64,000 bases of DNA from Abditibacterium sp. (lineage in GTDB: Bacteria; Armatimonadota; Abditibacteriia; Abditibacteriales; Abditibacteriaceae): positions 276,490-340,489 of the forward strand of contig JAUJNG010000001.1 in the NCBI GenBank assembly GCA_030448265.1, written 5' to 3'. Shown here piece by piece: positions 19,878 through 29,688 of the stretch. The notes under the pieces were generated by a model. That model was not told the origin of the DNA and searched no databases. It worked only from the letters and a program-made list of their open reading frames with translations. A program made the translations under genes and the position numbers. Position 1 is the stretch's first letter; each line of letters begins with the position of its first letter.

Positions 19878-19879
19878 TT

Positions 19880-20623
19880 ATGTGGTTAGTGGCAACCTAC
19901 GCCCCAACATCTTTGTTTTCATTGCGCTACTCCAACGCAACAACCGCAGGGGCAAAATCACTTTTAATGCCTTCGCCCTACACGATTAAAATGGCACTTT
20001 TGGTAGCAGCTATTCGCTTACAGGGGAAAGAGTGGGCGCACGCTAATTTTGTCTGGATTCGCGGCATGGCTCCTATTCAAATCCGGCCTTCAAAGTATGC
20101 GGTTGTTAACCGTTGCTTTCTGAAATTCCAATCCAAGAAGAGCGAGAAGGGCACAAAACCTCGACTCGAATCGGGCGAAATTGACCCTAATTACGTCGCA
20201 CCCATTGGCTATTCGGCTACGGTCGGTTTCCGCGAATACGTTCATCTTCAAGGGCCAATCGAAATCGCGTTTCCCCTTGATGATTTGGCCGCTCCGCAAC
20301 GGGAACGTCTCAGACAATTGCTGCCGCAAATCAGCACTTTTGGAAAACGCGGTTCCTTATTTCAATTTCTTGGTTTTGAAGAGAGAACAGAATTAAGCGA
20401 AGATTTCTCTCAGCACTTCCAAGCGGGTAGAACTATGCCAAATGGGGTTATTCACCCACTGGATGAGATGGCACCATCGTTGACGTTCGAGAAGGTTGAC
20501 GTAACCAATAAAACCAACGAAGGGAGAATTGATAAGAGAGATCGGCCCTCACAATTAACAATTATCCCGCTAACTCCTCATCAAAATGCCGCAAATTGGG
20601 CAAGTTACAGACGCACTGTTTGA
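19880..20623 (+). CDS. cas5: Cas5 RAMP protein
   Basis: 247 aa, directly after cas7. The N-terminal segment SLRYSNATTAGAKSLLMPSP followed by a long helix (KMALLVAAIRLQ) matches the Cas5 pattern in which the first beta-strand and lPSP turn bind the crRNA 5' handle. A second RAMP-like half is visible around GYSATVGFREYVHLQGPIEI. Some Cas5 proteins (type I-C) also cut pre-crRNA, which matters because cas6 is broken here, but this sequence cannot be shown to have that activity. Confidence 0.8.
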   Translation: MWLVATYAPTSLFSLRYSNATTAGAKSLLMPSPYTIKMALLVAAIRLQGKEWAHANFVWIRGMAPIQIRPSKYAVVNRCFLKFQSKKSEKGTKPRLESGEIDPNYVAPIGYSATVGFREYVHLQGPIEIAFPLDDLAAPQRERLRQLLPQISTFGKRGSLFQFLGFEERTELSEDFSQHFQAGRTMPNGVIHPLDEMAPSLTFEKVDVTNKTNEGRIDKRDRPSQLTIIPLTPHQNAANWASYRRTV

Positions 20624-20654
20624 GAATGATTCAAGAAGTATTTAAGACAAGCCC

Positions 20655-21173
20655 ATGCTCGAAAAAGACCGTTTCACCGGCACGCAGCTCAACTACCTGG
20701 TGGTGTGCCATCGCAAATTGTGGCTGTTTTCCAACGGCATCGAGATGGAGCGCGAAAACGAAGCGGTGCAAATCGGCAAGCAGATCGGCGAGGAAGCTTA
20801 CGGGCGCGAGAAGAAAGAAATCAACCTCGACAACCAAATCGTTTTGGATTGGGCCGAAAGCAAAGTGGGCGACGACGGGGTTCTCACGGTTCACGAAGTC
20901 AAAAAATCCAAGGCCGTGAGCCGCGCGCACCGCTTGCAAATGCTGTTTTATCTCGACTTTCTGCGCGCCAAGGGCGTGGCGGCGCGCGGCGTCATTGATT
21001 ACCCCGAAATCAAGCAACGCGAGAGCATCGAACTCGACGCGGCGGGCGAACTCGAACTGCAAGACGCCCTCGCCCAGGTCAAAGCGATTCTGGGCAGCGA
21101 AGAGGTGCCGCCGCGCCTCGACAACCTCCGTTTTTGCTCCAGGTGCGCCTACTTCGACCTTTGTTACTCCTGA
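20655..21173 (+). CDS. cas4: Cas4 adaptation nuclease
   Basis: 172 aa with the expected order: first cysteine in LNYLVVCHRKLWLF, the nuclease motifs (VLTVHEVKKSKAV, with the QMLFYLDFL helix), and the C-terminal iron-sulphur motif CSRCAYFDLC. Cas4 trims prespacers and selects for the PAM during spacer acquisition with Cas1-Cas2. It starts 31 bp after cas5 and stops two bases before the cas1 ATG. Confidence 0.93.
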   Translation: MLEKDRFTGTQLNYLVVCHRKLWLFSNGIEMERENEAVQIGKQIGEEAYGREKKEINLDNQIVLDWAESKVGDDGVLTVHEVKKSKAVSRAHRLQMLFYLDFLRAKGVAARGVIDYPEIKQRESIELDAAGELELQDALAQVKAILGSEEVPPRLDNLRFCSRCAYFDLCYS

Positions 21174-21175
21174 TC

Positions 21176-22309
21176 ATGAAACGCCCCTATTACATCTTTT
21201 CGAGCGGCCGCTTGCAGCGCCACCAGAACACGCTCTACCTGCGGCCTTTCGAGGATGCGGGCGAGTCGCCTCAAGGCCCCGAACTGGAAGACGCGGCGTT
21301 TCACGGCGGCTGCACACTTGAAGACCTGGACGATGCGAGCGAGGAGTGTGCTTTCGACGAGGGGCCTTACCAGCCGCGCCCGACTCTGGCCAAACGGCCC
21401 CTGCCCGTCGAAGACATCGAGGCGATCTACCTCTTTGGCGAGTGCGACCTCAACGCCCGCTTCTTCAACTTTCTGGGCCGCTCGCGCGTGCCGATGCACT
21501 TCTTCAACTGGTTTGGCTTCTATACCGGAAGCTACTGGCCGCGCCAGGAAGTCGTGTCGGGCAAAACCACCATCGCGCAGGCGCTGCTCTATGCCGACAC
21601 TTCGAAGCGCGTCGATCTGGCGCGGCGCATCGTGGAAGGCGCGAGTTTCAACATCCTCAAAACCCTGCGCTACTATGGTGCGCCCAGCCGAGGCCGCGAC
21701 GTTGGCGCCTTCATCGACACCATCGAAGCCACCAGATCACTGCTTAACAGCGCAGGCACGGTGGAAGAGGTCATGGGCTTGGAAGGCACGATGCGCGCGA
21801 CCTACTACCGCGCCTGGCCCCAGATGTTCGCCGCGCCGTGGGCCGAGTTCGAGAAGCGCGTCAAGCGCCCGCCCGACAACCCCATCAACGCTCTGGTCTC
21901 GTTTGGCAACAGCCTGTGTTACACGCTGTGCCTGAGCGAGATCTACCGCACGGCGCTCAATCCCACCATCTCGGTTTTGCACCAACCTGGCGACCGGCGC
22001 TTCTCGCTGGCTCTGGATGTGGCCGAAATTTTCAAGCCGGCTCTGGTGGATCGTCTCATCTTCAAGCTGGTCAACAACGGCGAGATCACGCCCAAGCACT
22101 TCGATGCGAGCCTCAACTTCTGCTACCTCAAGGAAGAGGGGCGCAAGATTTTCGTGGCGGCCTGGGACGCTAAGCTGCGCGACACCTTCGAGCATCGCAC
22201 GCTCAAAAAGCGTGTTTCCTACCGTCGTTTAGTGCGCCTGGAGTGCTACAAGTTGCAAAAGCATCTGCTGGGTTTGGAGAGCTACGAACCCTTCAAGTGC
22301 TGGTGGTGA
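21176..22309 (+). CDS. cas1: Cas1 integrase with an acidic N-terminal insertion
   Basis: 377 aa from ATG 21176, just after the cas4 stop. Core Cas1 features: IYLFGECDLNARFFNFLGRS, HFFNWFGFYTGSYWPRQ, the catalytic glutamate in VMGLEGTMRATYY, the histidine in SVLHQPGDRRFSLALDVAEI and the acidic partner in DVAEIFKP. Between residue 22 (after LYLRPF) and about 72 there is an extra segment rich in Glu/Asp (PELEDAAFHGG, LEDLDDASEECAFDEGP) that typical Cas1 proteins of about 330 aa lack. It forms the Cas1-Cas2 spacer integration complex. Confidence 0.95.
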   Translation: MKRPYYIFSSGRLQRHQNTLYLRPFEDAGESPQGPELEDAAFHGGCTLEDLDDASEECAFDEGPYQPRPTLAKRPLPVEDIEAIYLFGECDLNARFFNFLGRSRVPMHFFNWFGFYTGSYWPRQEVVSGKTTIAQALLYADTSKRVDLARRIVEGASFNILKTLRYYGAPSRGRDVGAFIDTIEATRSLLNSAGTVEEVMGLEGTMRATYYRAWPQMFAAPWAEFEKRVKRPPDNPINALVSFGNSLCYTLCLSEIYRTALNPTISVLHQPGDRRFSLALDVAEIFKPALVDRLIFKLVNNGEITPKHFDASLNFCYLKEEGRKIFVAAWDAKLRDTFEHRTLKKRVSYRRLVRLECYKLQKHLLGLESYEPFKCWW

Positions 22310-22342
22310 GTCGAAGTTTCATTGGATACAGGGAGAATCAGG

Positions 22343-22606
22343 ATGCAGATCATTGTGGTCTACGACATCGATGTCAAGCGGGTGGGAAAGGTGTGCAAGT
22401 GCCTGCGCAAATGGCTGAACTGGGTGCAGAACTCGGTCTTCGAGGGCGAGGTGACGGTGGCGACGCTGCGTCAAATTCAGGCGGAGTTGCACGAGATTAT
22501 CGACCCAAACCACGATAGCGTGCTGTTTTACATCGTGCCTGGCGCAGCCAAACTGACTCGCGAAGTGATGGGCGTGGAGAAACTGGGGACGAGCAACATC
22601 ATTTAG
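22343..22606 (+). CDS. cas2: Cas2 adaptation protein
   Basis: 87 aa from ATG 22343, preceded by AGGGAG. The start IIVVYDIDVKRVGKVCKCLR contains the conserved Asp of the ferredoxin-like fold, followed by WVQNSVFEGEV and the strand VLFYIVPG. Cas2 dimerises and bridges two Cas1 dimers. It is the last cas gene before the leader and array. Confidence 0.95.
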   Translation: MQIIVVYDIDVKRVGKVCKCLRKWLNWVQNSVFEGEVTVATLRQIQAELHEIIDPNHDSVLFYIVPGAAKLTREVMGVEKLGTSNII

Positions 22607-22755
22607 GTAAAATGAAGTGCAGGGCGAGTTTCAGGTCGTCGGCTCCTCGGACATTTTGCTGCATCGTGACCCGACGCGTGGCAAGTGGGCGCACCTTGAA
22701 ATTTTGGTGAGCTTTACACGCTCAAACCTATGCAAAAACTGGTGGCGCAGGGTGG
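22607..22755 (+). promoter_or_regulatory. CRISPR leader
   Basis: A 149-bp non-coding interval lies between the cas2 stop and the first repeat, the usual place for the leader that drives array transcription and directs new spacer insertion. A small AT-rich patch (GAAATTTTGG, then CTTTACACG) at about 22700-22725 could hold the promoter. Array orientation (leader to repeats, plus strand) follows from cas2 adjacency and from the repeat ending in ATTGAAAC. Confidence 0.65.
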
Positions 22756-25700
22756 CCTTTAATCGAGCTTTGTGGGATTGAAACTTGCCGCCCTCGATGC
22801 AAACCGAGCCGCTCGGATCGCCTTTAATCGAGCTTTGTGGGATTGAAACAAGAAGAGATCGCAGCCCTGAAACAGAAGCTGGACGCCTTTAATCGAGCTT
22901 TGTGGGATTGAAACAAAGAATGTCTTCGGCTTCGTTTTTGGCGGCGCGCGACCTTTAATCGAGCTTTGTGGGATTGAAACCTACTCATCTAATCCCCTTT
23001 ACGAGAATTGGGGCCTTTAATCGAGCTTTGTGGGATTGAAACGGCAGTGAAGGACTTGGTGTCATTCGAGCGAAAACTCCTTTAATCGAGCTTTGTGGGA
23101 TTGAAACAGGGAGAACAATCGACAGGCGGCGGAATCGCCGTGTCCTTTAATCGAGCTTTGTGGGATTGAAACATAACTTTAGCTTGATTGTATCGGCGCG
23201 CGATGATCCCTTTAATCGAGCTTTGTGGGATTGAAACTCTGAAAGTTGGTCAGATTGATATTATCGGCCAACCTTTAATCGAGCTTTGTGGGATTGAAAC
23301 ATTCCTTCTCGAACATCGCCTTTGCAGAGCAAATGACCTTTAATCGAGCTTTGTGGGATTGAAACGGGAAGGCGCAGGTTGAAAGTTGATAAATCGCTCT
23401 GCCTTTAATCGAGCTTTGTGGGATTGAAACAGAATTTGCTCGCCAAAAGCACGGACAGGGACAGTGCCTTTAATCGAGCTTTGTGGGATTGAAACTCGAG
23501 CGCAAGCGGCTGGCACTGCAACGGCACCAGCCCTTTAATCGAGCTTTGTGGGATTGAAACGTATCAGGGCCGGAGCTTTTGGCATGGGTGCCTTGACCTT
23601 TAATCGAGCTTTGTGGGATTGAAACCAAGTTTGGCCAATGGCACAACGGCTCATATATCGGCCTTTAATCGAGCTTTGTGGGATTGAAACCACGTCTGCG
23701 GGCGGGCGCGGAGGAAGTAAGGAATATCCTTTAATCGAGCTTTGTGGGATTGAAACCGAGAACTTGTCGTAAAGCGTCGGAAGGAACTTGAGCCTTTAAT
23801 CGAGCTTTGTGGGATTGAAACTCCGCTTTTGGAATTTGAGGCCCGCAAAGCGTATGCGCCCTTTAATCGAGCTTTGTGGGATTGAAACTTTTGCTGTTTG
23901 CCAATACCATTATACAGGGAGGTGCCTTTAATCGAGCTTTGTGGGATTGAAACCAAGGGTGTCCCCTTCATCGCTCACGATAACGAGGTACCTTTAATCG
24001 AGCTTTGTGGGATTGAAACTACTGGTTAAAGCGGCGAGAAGTTCGGGCAATCCGGCCTTTAATCGAGCTTTGTGGGATTGAAACAAACCCTCAAGGGACA
24101 CAAAAAAGGATTGTAACACAACCTTTAATCGAGCTTTGTGGGATTGAAACGTGTGATTGCCACCCTCGTGCAAAAGTTGCAACTCGGCCTTTAATCGAGC
24201 TTTGTGGGATTGAAACATTCTCAAAGTTGCGGGCAGCGTTATGACGCTGGTCCTTTAATCGAGCTTTGTGGGATTGAAACACTTTTTTCTTGTCGTGATA
24301 GATGAACTCCGCGAGCCCTTTAATCGAGCTTTGTGGGATTGAAACTTTAAAAGCGCGTCCAGCTCGTTTTCTGAACTTTGGCCTTTAATCGAGCTTTGTG
24401 GGATTGAAACGGGAAATGGCGCCCGCCGTTGAAATTGTGGGGAGCGGCCTTTAATCGAGCTTTGTGGGATTGAAACTTGGGATATTGGGCGAGCTTATGT
24501 TGCCCCCAAGCACCTTTAATCGAGCTTTGTGGGATTGAAACTCATAGAGACATTGGAACGCTCCACTAAACCGCGCCCTTTAATCGAGCTTTGTGGGATT
24601 GAAACAGAGAATGCTGCTGGGGCAATCTATGCGCTCTTTGAACCTTTAATCGAGCTTTGTGGGATTGAAACCTCCCGTAGTTTTCGCGGGAAACGCGCTC
24701 TCACTTCCCTTTAATCGAGCTTTGTGGGATTGAAACCGCGGCCTTCGCGGTTGGAGTGGTGAAGCGGATAGCGCCCTTTAATCGAGCTTTGTGGGATTGA
24801 AACACGCTTACGCCGCCCACGCCATGATAGCGCACCCTTTAATCGAGCTTTGTGGGATTGAAACCCAGATCTGCGCGCCGCAGCTCGTGCAGTTCTGCGG
24901 CCTTTAATCGAGCTTTGTGGGATTGAAACTCTATCAAGCAGCATGTGACAGGCGAACACCAGGAACCCTTTAATCGAGCTTTGTGGGATTGAAACCTCAA
25001 TACACAGATGGCGCACCGCTTCCAACTCTTTCCTTTAATCGAGCTTTGTGGGATTGAAACGTTTCAGGTTCCGCGCGGCGCACGACCTCGAAATGATCCC
25101 TTTAATCGAGCTTTGTGGGATTGAAACTTGTGTCCGACACCCCCACGCATCAAGCGATGGGTGCCTTTAATCGAGCTTTGTGGGATTGAAACAAAACGAC
25201 GTGGTTTTGAGCGGTGCGGCGGCGAGCGGCCTTTAATCGAGCTTTGTGGGATTGAAACCGTTTTCGTGGGCGCCAACGCCCCCAAGATCGGCCTGGCCTT
25301 TAATCGAGCTTTGTGGGATTGAAACTGCTGCAAAACGCCGCTCGACGAGAGCCGCGTCATTCCTTTAATCGAGCTTTGTGGGATTGAAACTTAGCTGCAA
25401 TTGATGGTGTTGCCAGGAATGACGCCCCCTTTAATCGAGCTTTGTGGGATTGAAACATGCAGAGAAAGCGTTTAAAGTGAGCCCTTTAATCGAGCTTTGT
25501 GGGATTGAAACGGCGGCACGCTCTACCTGACATCATCATTGCGCCCACCTTTAATCGAGCTTTGTGGGATTGAAACGAGCAAGCGGCCCGCGATTGCGGC
25601 CACTATCGCGCCCCTTTAATCGAGCTTTGTGGGATTGAAACGGTGCGCTGCCCTCGCTGCGGCTCGCGCCTCTACGCCCCTTTAATCGAGCTTTGTGGGA

Positions 25701-26167
25701 TTGAAACTTGCACTCGAAAACTGGTTGTTTTTTTCGTCGCATGACCTTTAATCGAGCTTTGTGGGATTGAAACAATAGGTGGTTTTATTCTCTTCGGGCA
25801 GGTAGCGGGCCTTTAATCGAGCTTTGTGGGATTGAAACACAAAAACAAAGAGGCCCGCGCTGTATCATAGCGCGCCTTTAATCGAGCTTTGTGGGATTGA
25901 AACAAACGTGGCCATCTGCTGCGCGAACTCAAATTCAGGGCCTTTAATCGAGCTTTGTGGGATTGAAACCTGTAAGCGCGGCATCTGGCTTGTAAGTGGC
26001 GGGCGCCCTTTAATCGAGCTTTGTGGGATTGAAACGAACCCTCGGCACTGCGCGTCGATGTCGTGCGACGAACCTTTAATCGAGCTTTGTGGGATTGAAA
26101 CAAATCCGGCCAGGCCAGGGCCGCAAAACCAAAGAAGGCCTTTAATCGAGCTTTGTGGGATTGAAAC
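22756..26167 (+). CRISPR. CRISPR array: 53 repeats of 29 bp, 52 spacers
   Basis: The repeat is CCTTTAATCG...GATTGAAAC (29 bp; first copy 22756-22784, last 26139-26167). Every copy I read is identical. Spacers are mostly 34-38 bp, with one of 33 bp (22981-23013) and one of only 26 bp (25457-25482). The ATTGAAAC 3' end is the standard 8-nt crRNA 5' handle of Cas6-processed type I and III systems. The distal repeat is not decayed, which is unusual for a long array. Frames that cross the array are artefacts of the repeat. No spacer origin could be tested here. Confidence 0.98.
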
Positions 26168-26365
26168 GTAGCTGCGGCTCGCTCGTAGCACGGTGCCACG
26201 CGAGCGGGACGAGTGGCGCATCATCGCCCAGCAATGCGCTCCTTTAGGTGGCGAGGATGCCGAAACCGTTGAGAAACTGTGAAGTGAGTCTGGCTAAAAC
26301 AATCCAGTCGCCTCATGGCGTAGGCATGGCTGTATGTGCTCTCTCGAAAACCAGGCGAGGGTTTG

Positions 26366-27337
26366 TTACGGCCTTGGGTAGTAACGGCGCCTCAGGCGCC
26401 AGAGGGGCAGGCCGACCACCATCAATACAAAGGCCCACGGCAAGACCGCAACTATGAGGAGAACGAGGCCCTTGCCAAAGTCGCGCAGCTCCCCGAACGA
26501 GGTGTGGAACGTGCGAGCGATCTGGGAACCGAATGTTGTTGGCTTAGGCGCCACATAACCTTTGACTTCGCGCAAGGTGACGGTGATGGTCGTGAGCGAA
26601 GTCATGTTGGCCAGCAAGCGGAGGCGCCCCTGCATCTGCTCGATTTCGCCCCGCACACGGCTAATTTCGCGTTCGACCTGCAAAATCTCGTTGAGCTTGG
26701 CCGTGGAGCGCTGGAGGTGAACCAGCAAGCGTTTCTCTTCGACCTGCTTGTTGGAAATGCGGGCTTGGAGATCATAGAATTCCGCCGTGACATCCTGGGA
26801 GTCGGTATGGGTGGTTTGGAGTTCTCCGAGCCTGACAACGGCAGCCATGAAAGCCTCGAACTGATTTTCTGGAATGCGGATCTTCCAGGTGCCCTGGCGA
26901 GGTGTGCCAGGGGTGCCGCCGATGGTGGTCTCGGCCAGGTAGCCGCCGTGCTTGCGGATCAGGCCTAGCAAGCCGCTCTGGGCGGTGGCAAAGTTGTCCG
27001 CGACCAAGTCGACAGTTGCGTTGTAGATGATCTTGCGCGGCACCGCCGAGGCAGACTGAATGAGCTGTGCCGTAGCCGTGTTCGGCGCGCCAGTGGCGTT
27101 TTCTTTGCCCGCCGCTTTGGAAACCCCCGCATTATCTACTGCATCAGCCTGCGCGGGGGGAGCAGGAGCTTTGGCAGAAGCACTGCCAGAGCTGGACACG
27201 GGTTCTCCTTGTGCGCCGCAACCGCCCAAACTTATTAGTGCCGTCAGGCCCAATGCCCAAAGGCTCTTGGTCAGGCGGTGACCTGTTGCAGCGAAGATCC
27301 TTTGGACCCTGGGCTTTGGTTTGGAGAATAGGTTCAT
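26366..27337 (-). CDS. DUF4349 lipoprotein
   Basis: 323 aa. The signal sequence ends in a lipobox (LISLGGC, Cys about residue 40), so the protein is likely lipid-anchored. An alanine/proline-rich linker is followed by the DUF4349 domain: IIYNATVDLVADNFATAQSG, GGYLAETTIGG, WKIRIPENQFEAF and a coiled-coil stretch (DLQARISNKQVEEKRLLVHL onward, LNEILQVEREISRVRGEIEQ). A C-terminal membrane helix (LVLLIVAVLPWAFVLMVVG) with a basic tail completes the usual layout. Function is unknown for the family; envelope role inferred. It is read toward the array from the right and is divergent from the HTH gene. Bases 26168-26365 hold only the tail of an unidentified frame ending near 26280. Confidence 0.85.
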   Translation of the reverse strand: MNLFSKPKPRVQRIFAATGHRLTKSLWALGLTALISLGGCGAQGEPVSSSGSASAKAPAPPAQADAVDNAGVSKAAGKENATGAPNTATAQLIQSASAVPRKIIYNATVDLVADNFATAQSGLLGLIRKHGGYLAETTIGGTPGTPRQGTWKIRIPENQFEAFMAAVVRLGELQTTHTDSQDVTAEFYDLQARISNKQVEEKRLLVHLQRSTAKLNEILQVEREISRVRGEIEQMQGRLRLLANMTSLTTITVTLREVKGYVAPKPTTFGSQIARTFHTSFGELRDFGKGLVLLIVAVLPWAFVLMVVGLPLWRLRRRYYPRP

Positions 27338-27593
27338 GATGTAGATGCCTCAAAACTGTGGATCAAAAGAACGGGCTTTTTGTTCCCTCGACCGAAAAGC
27401 CTCGGAGAAGTTTTCGCTCCGCGCAATGTAAGTTTCATCGCTGAGCAGCTTGCGTGTTTGAATAACAACGAGCACGCAAACTTCCCTGCAACCGCAGTAG
27501 AAAGAACCGCTCGTGTCTCAGTGATAAGAATAGACCATGTGTTAGTGATACTGCCTGGCTCGGCTTTTGCGTGCTCCCCCTGTTCCAGTAATT

Positions 27594-28178
27594 ATGTCAG
27601 CTACATCCACATCAACACCAACGGTTACTTTGTCCTTTAGCCCCAAGGATCTGTCGCAACTTGAAGCCTTTGCCACCCTGCACGGCACCACCCTCGCCTC
27701 GTTCATCCAGCGCGCCGCCCTGGAAGCGGCCCGCATCACGCCCTCCACGGTATCCACGAAAAACGCGCAGAGCAACGAAAGCGACCTCGCGGCGTCGTGG
27801 TTGAACGAGCCGTTGTCGAACGCGCCCGAAGAAGAGGCGCCCACGCCCGACCGCAGTGAGGAGGCGGCTCCAACTCCCACGAAGCGCCGTGTGGCTGGTG
27901 AGCCTTCTCGTTTAGCCAGAGGTGAGGGGCCGGTGTGGGAGATCCGGCGCGCGCTGGGAGCGGAGCGGGTGCACGGCCTGGGTTGGACGCGCGAGCATCT
28001 GGCGTTCGTTCTGAGACTGAGTGTTGTGGGTGTGCGCAAGATGGAACACCTGGGCACAACGCCAGTTAAAAGCATGGAAGCCAGGAAGAAGCTGCTGGGG
28101 CTGGCCAGGCTCATCAAAGAACCCACTCCAGAGATCGCGGCTTATATCGAAAGGGAAGAAAGAGAGTCGAGTAACTGA
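27594..28178 (+). CDS. Putative DNA-binding protein (RHH-like N-terminus, HTH-like C-terminus)
   Basis: 194 aa from ATG 27594. Residues about 10-45 (VTLSFSPKDLSQLEAFATLH, TLASFIQRAALEAAR) look like a ribbon-helix-helix or CopG-like segment. A variable Ala/Pro/Glu-rich linker follows. The C-terminal part (LGWTREHLAFVLRLSVVGVR, KMEHLGTTP, EARKKLLGLARLI) resembles an XRE-type HTH. No partner toxin gene is visible; the S66 peptidase gene follows 143 bp later. A role as a local regulator is inferred. Confidence 0.5.
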   Translation: MSATSTSTPTVTLSFSPKDLSQLEAFATLHGTTLASFIQRAALEAARITPSTVSTKNAQSNESDLAASWLNEPLSNAPEEEAPTPDRSEEAAPTPTKRRVAGEPSRLARGEGPVWEIRRALGAERVHGLGWTREHLAFVLRLSVVGVRKMEHLGTTPVKSMEARKKLLGLARLIKEPTPEIAAYIEREERESSN

Positions 28179-28321
28179 AAGAGTTGAGTTTGCAGATCAG
28201 AGCTGCTCCCTGCGCGTGACGCGGATGAGCAGAGTTTCCTGTCCCCAAGGTAGTTCTCCCTCCACGTTGTGTGATGCACGAAGGTATTGCACTTGGCCTC
28301 GAAGTCGCCGGTAGGCGTTTC

Positions 28322-29392
28322 ATGCTCAAGCCCAATATGCTGTGTTCTGGAGATACCATCGCCGTGGTTTCTCTCTCCTCAGGCGACGCTCACTCCTTTC
28401 CCTTGCGCTATGCCAGGGGCAAAGCCCTCTTTGAGGAGGAGTTCGGGGTGCGTGTCGTGGAGATGCCAAACACCCTGCGCGACGAGGAGTGGATCGGCCA
28501 AAACCCCCAGGGCCGCGCCGAGGATCTCATGGCCGCTTTCGCCGACGATGCGATTGCTGGCATCATCACCGCCTCAGGGGGCGATGACTCGCTGCGCCTG
28601 CTTCCCCACCTCGACTTGGACTTGATCCAGGCTCACCCCAAGGTCTTCCTGGGCCACTCCGACACCACCGTTTCACACTTCGCCTGCCACAAAGCGGGTT
28701 TGGTCTCGTTCTACGGCCCCAGCTTGATGACCAGCCTCGCGGAACCTGGTGGTCTGTTCCCTTACATGGTTCAGTCCATGCGCCGCACTCTGTTCGAGGC
28801 CGACGCCTTCGGCACGCTGGATCCTAACACGCAGGGATGGACGCGCGAAGAAGTAGATTACGAAGACGAGGAGGCACACCAAAAAAGGCGCATGATTCAC
28901 GCGAGCGAGCCCTGGTGCTGGCTCCAGGGGGAGGGTGTGACTCAGGGGCGTCTCCTGGGAGGTTGCCTGGAAGTGATGGAGATGATGCGTGGCACGAGCC
29001 TGTGGCCTGACCCCCAAGCTTGGCAGGGAGCCATTTTGTTCGTGGAAACTTCCGATGAGAAACCCTCGCCCGATGCCTTGCTGCGAGCGATGCGGGTGTA
29101 TGCCAAGATGGGTATCCTGGAGCAGCTTTCGGGTATCTTGCTCGGTCGTCCAGGGGGTCTGATGCCGAGTGAAGAGTTCGAGAGTTACGAGCAGGCCGTG
29201 CTCAAGGTTGTCACGGGAGAAGAAGGACACTCCAAGTTGCCGGTCGTCTCCCGCATGGATTTCGGGCACACGGACCCGACGCTCACCGTGCCGCTGGGCA
29301 TTTTGGCCCAGATCGATTGCTCGAATCAGAAGGTGACGATTTTAGAGAGCGCCGTGGAAGCGAAAGTCACGCAGTTTGAGCACGCGATTTGA
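28322..29392 (+). CDS. S66-family peptidase (LD-carboxypeptidase/MccF-like), copy 2
   Basis: 356 aa from ATG 28322, which aligns with copy 1 at 2431 (MLKPNMLCSGD versus MLKPRKLRSGD). Catalytic elements are intact: GHSDTTVSHF (Ser), ILFVETSDE (Glu), MDFGHTDP (His). Long stretches agree between copies, for example LMAAFAD, KAGLVSFYGPS, GGCLEV and LSGILLGRPGG, so they are paralogues or repeat acquisitions. Possible roles: cytoplasmic murein tetrapeptide recycling, or immunity to peptide-nucleotide antibiotics. Confidence 0.85.
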   Translation: MLKPNMLCSGDTIAVVSLSSGDAHSFPLRYARGKALFEEEFGVRVVEMPNTLRDEEWIGQNPQGRAEDLMAAFADDAIAGIITASGGDDSLRLLPHLDLDLIQAHPKVFLGHSDTTVSHFACHKAGLVSFYGPSLMTSLAEPGGLFPYMVQSMRRTLFEADAFGTLDPNTQGWTREEVDYEDEEAHQKRRMIHASEPWCWLQGEGVTQGRLLGGCLEVMEMMRGTSLWPDPQAWQGAILFVETSDEKPSPDALLRAMRVYAKMGILEQLSGILLGRPGGLMPSEEFESYEQAVLKVVTGEEGHSKLPVVSRMDFGHTDPTLTVPLGILAQIDCSNQKVTILESAVEAKVTQFEHAI

Positions 29393-29649
29393 GCGGGCCG
29401 TGGTCGGCATCTGTAGCATTCAGGAAGGGGAAATTGCCCAGCATCGGAACGTAATTGAGCCTGTGTCCACAAAAGCGGCTCATGTTAATGCAATGTTTTG
29501 TGGGGCACAGCACTTGGGCGTTTAGGTGGGCCTGCTCGCCTCTATGAGCGACCGCAGAGCCTATCCCTGAGTTTCGTTCAATTTCTGCAAAATTAACATG
29601 GCGCGCTTCTATTCAATGCCGAGCCGCCGCAAGGGTTATAAAACCAGAG

Positions 29650-29682
29650 AAATAAAAAGCCGATGCAAAGGAATGCACCGGC
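29650..29682 (-). terminator. Rho-independent terminator of the small-peptide unit
   Basis: On the minus strand GCCGGTGCA and TGCATCGGC pair (one G-T) around a 6-nt loop and are followed by TTTTTATTT. It lies 7 bp after the stop of the 33-aa peptide ORF, which supports real transcription of those ORFs leftwards. Confidence 0.8.
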
Positions 29683-29688
29683 CAGGGG

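Noticed and set aside
23651-26224. Several ORFs of 60-130 aa within the CRISPR array on both strands
   Set aside because: They are generated by the repeat unit; the peptides simply iterate the translated repeat.
26241-26267. Possible degenerate CRISPR repeat (CCTTTAGG...CCGAAAC)
   Set aside because: Only the ends resemble the repeat, and the distance from the last repeat (about 70 bp) does not fit a spacer.
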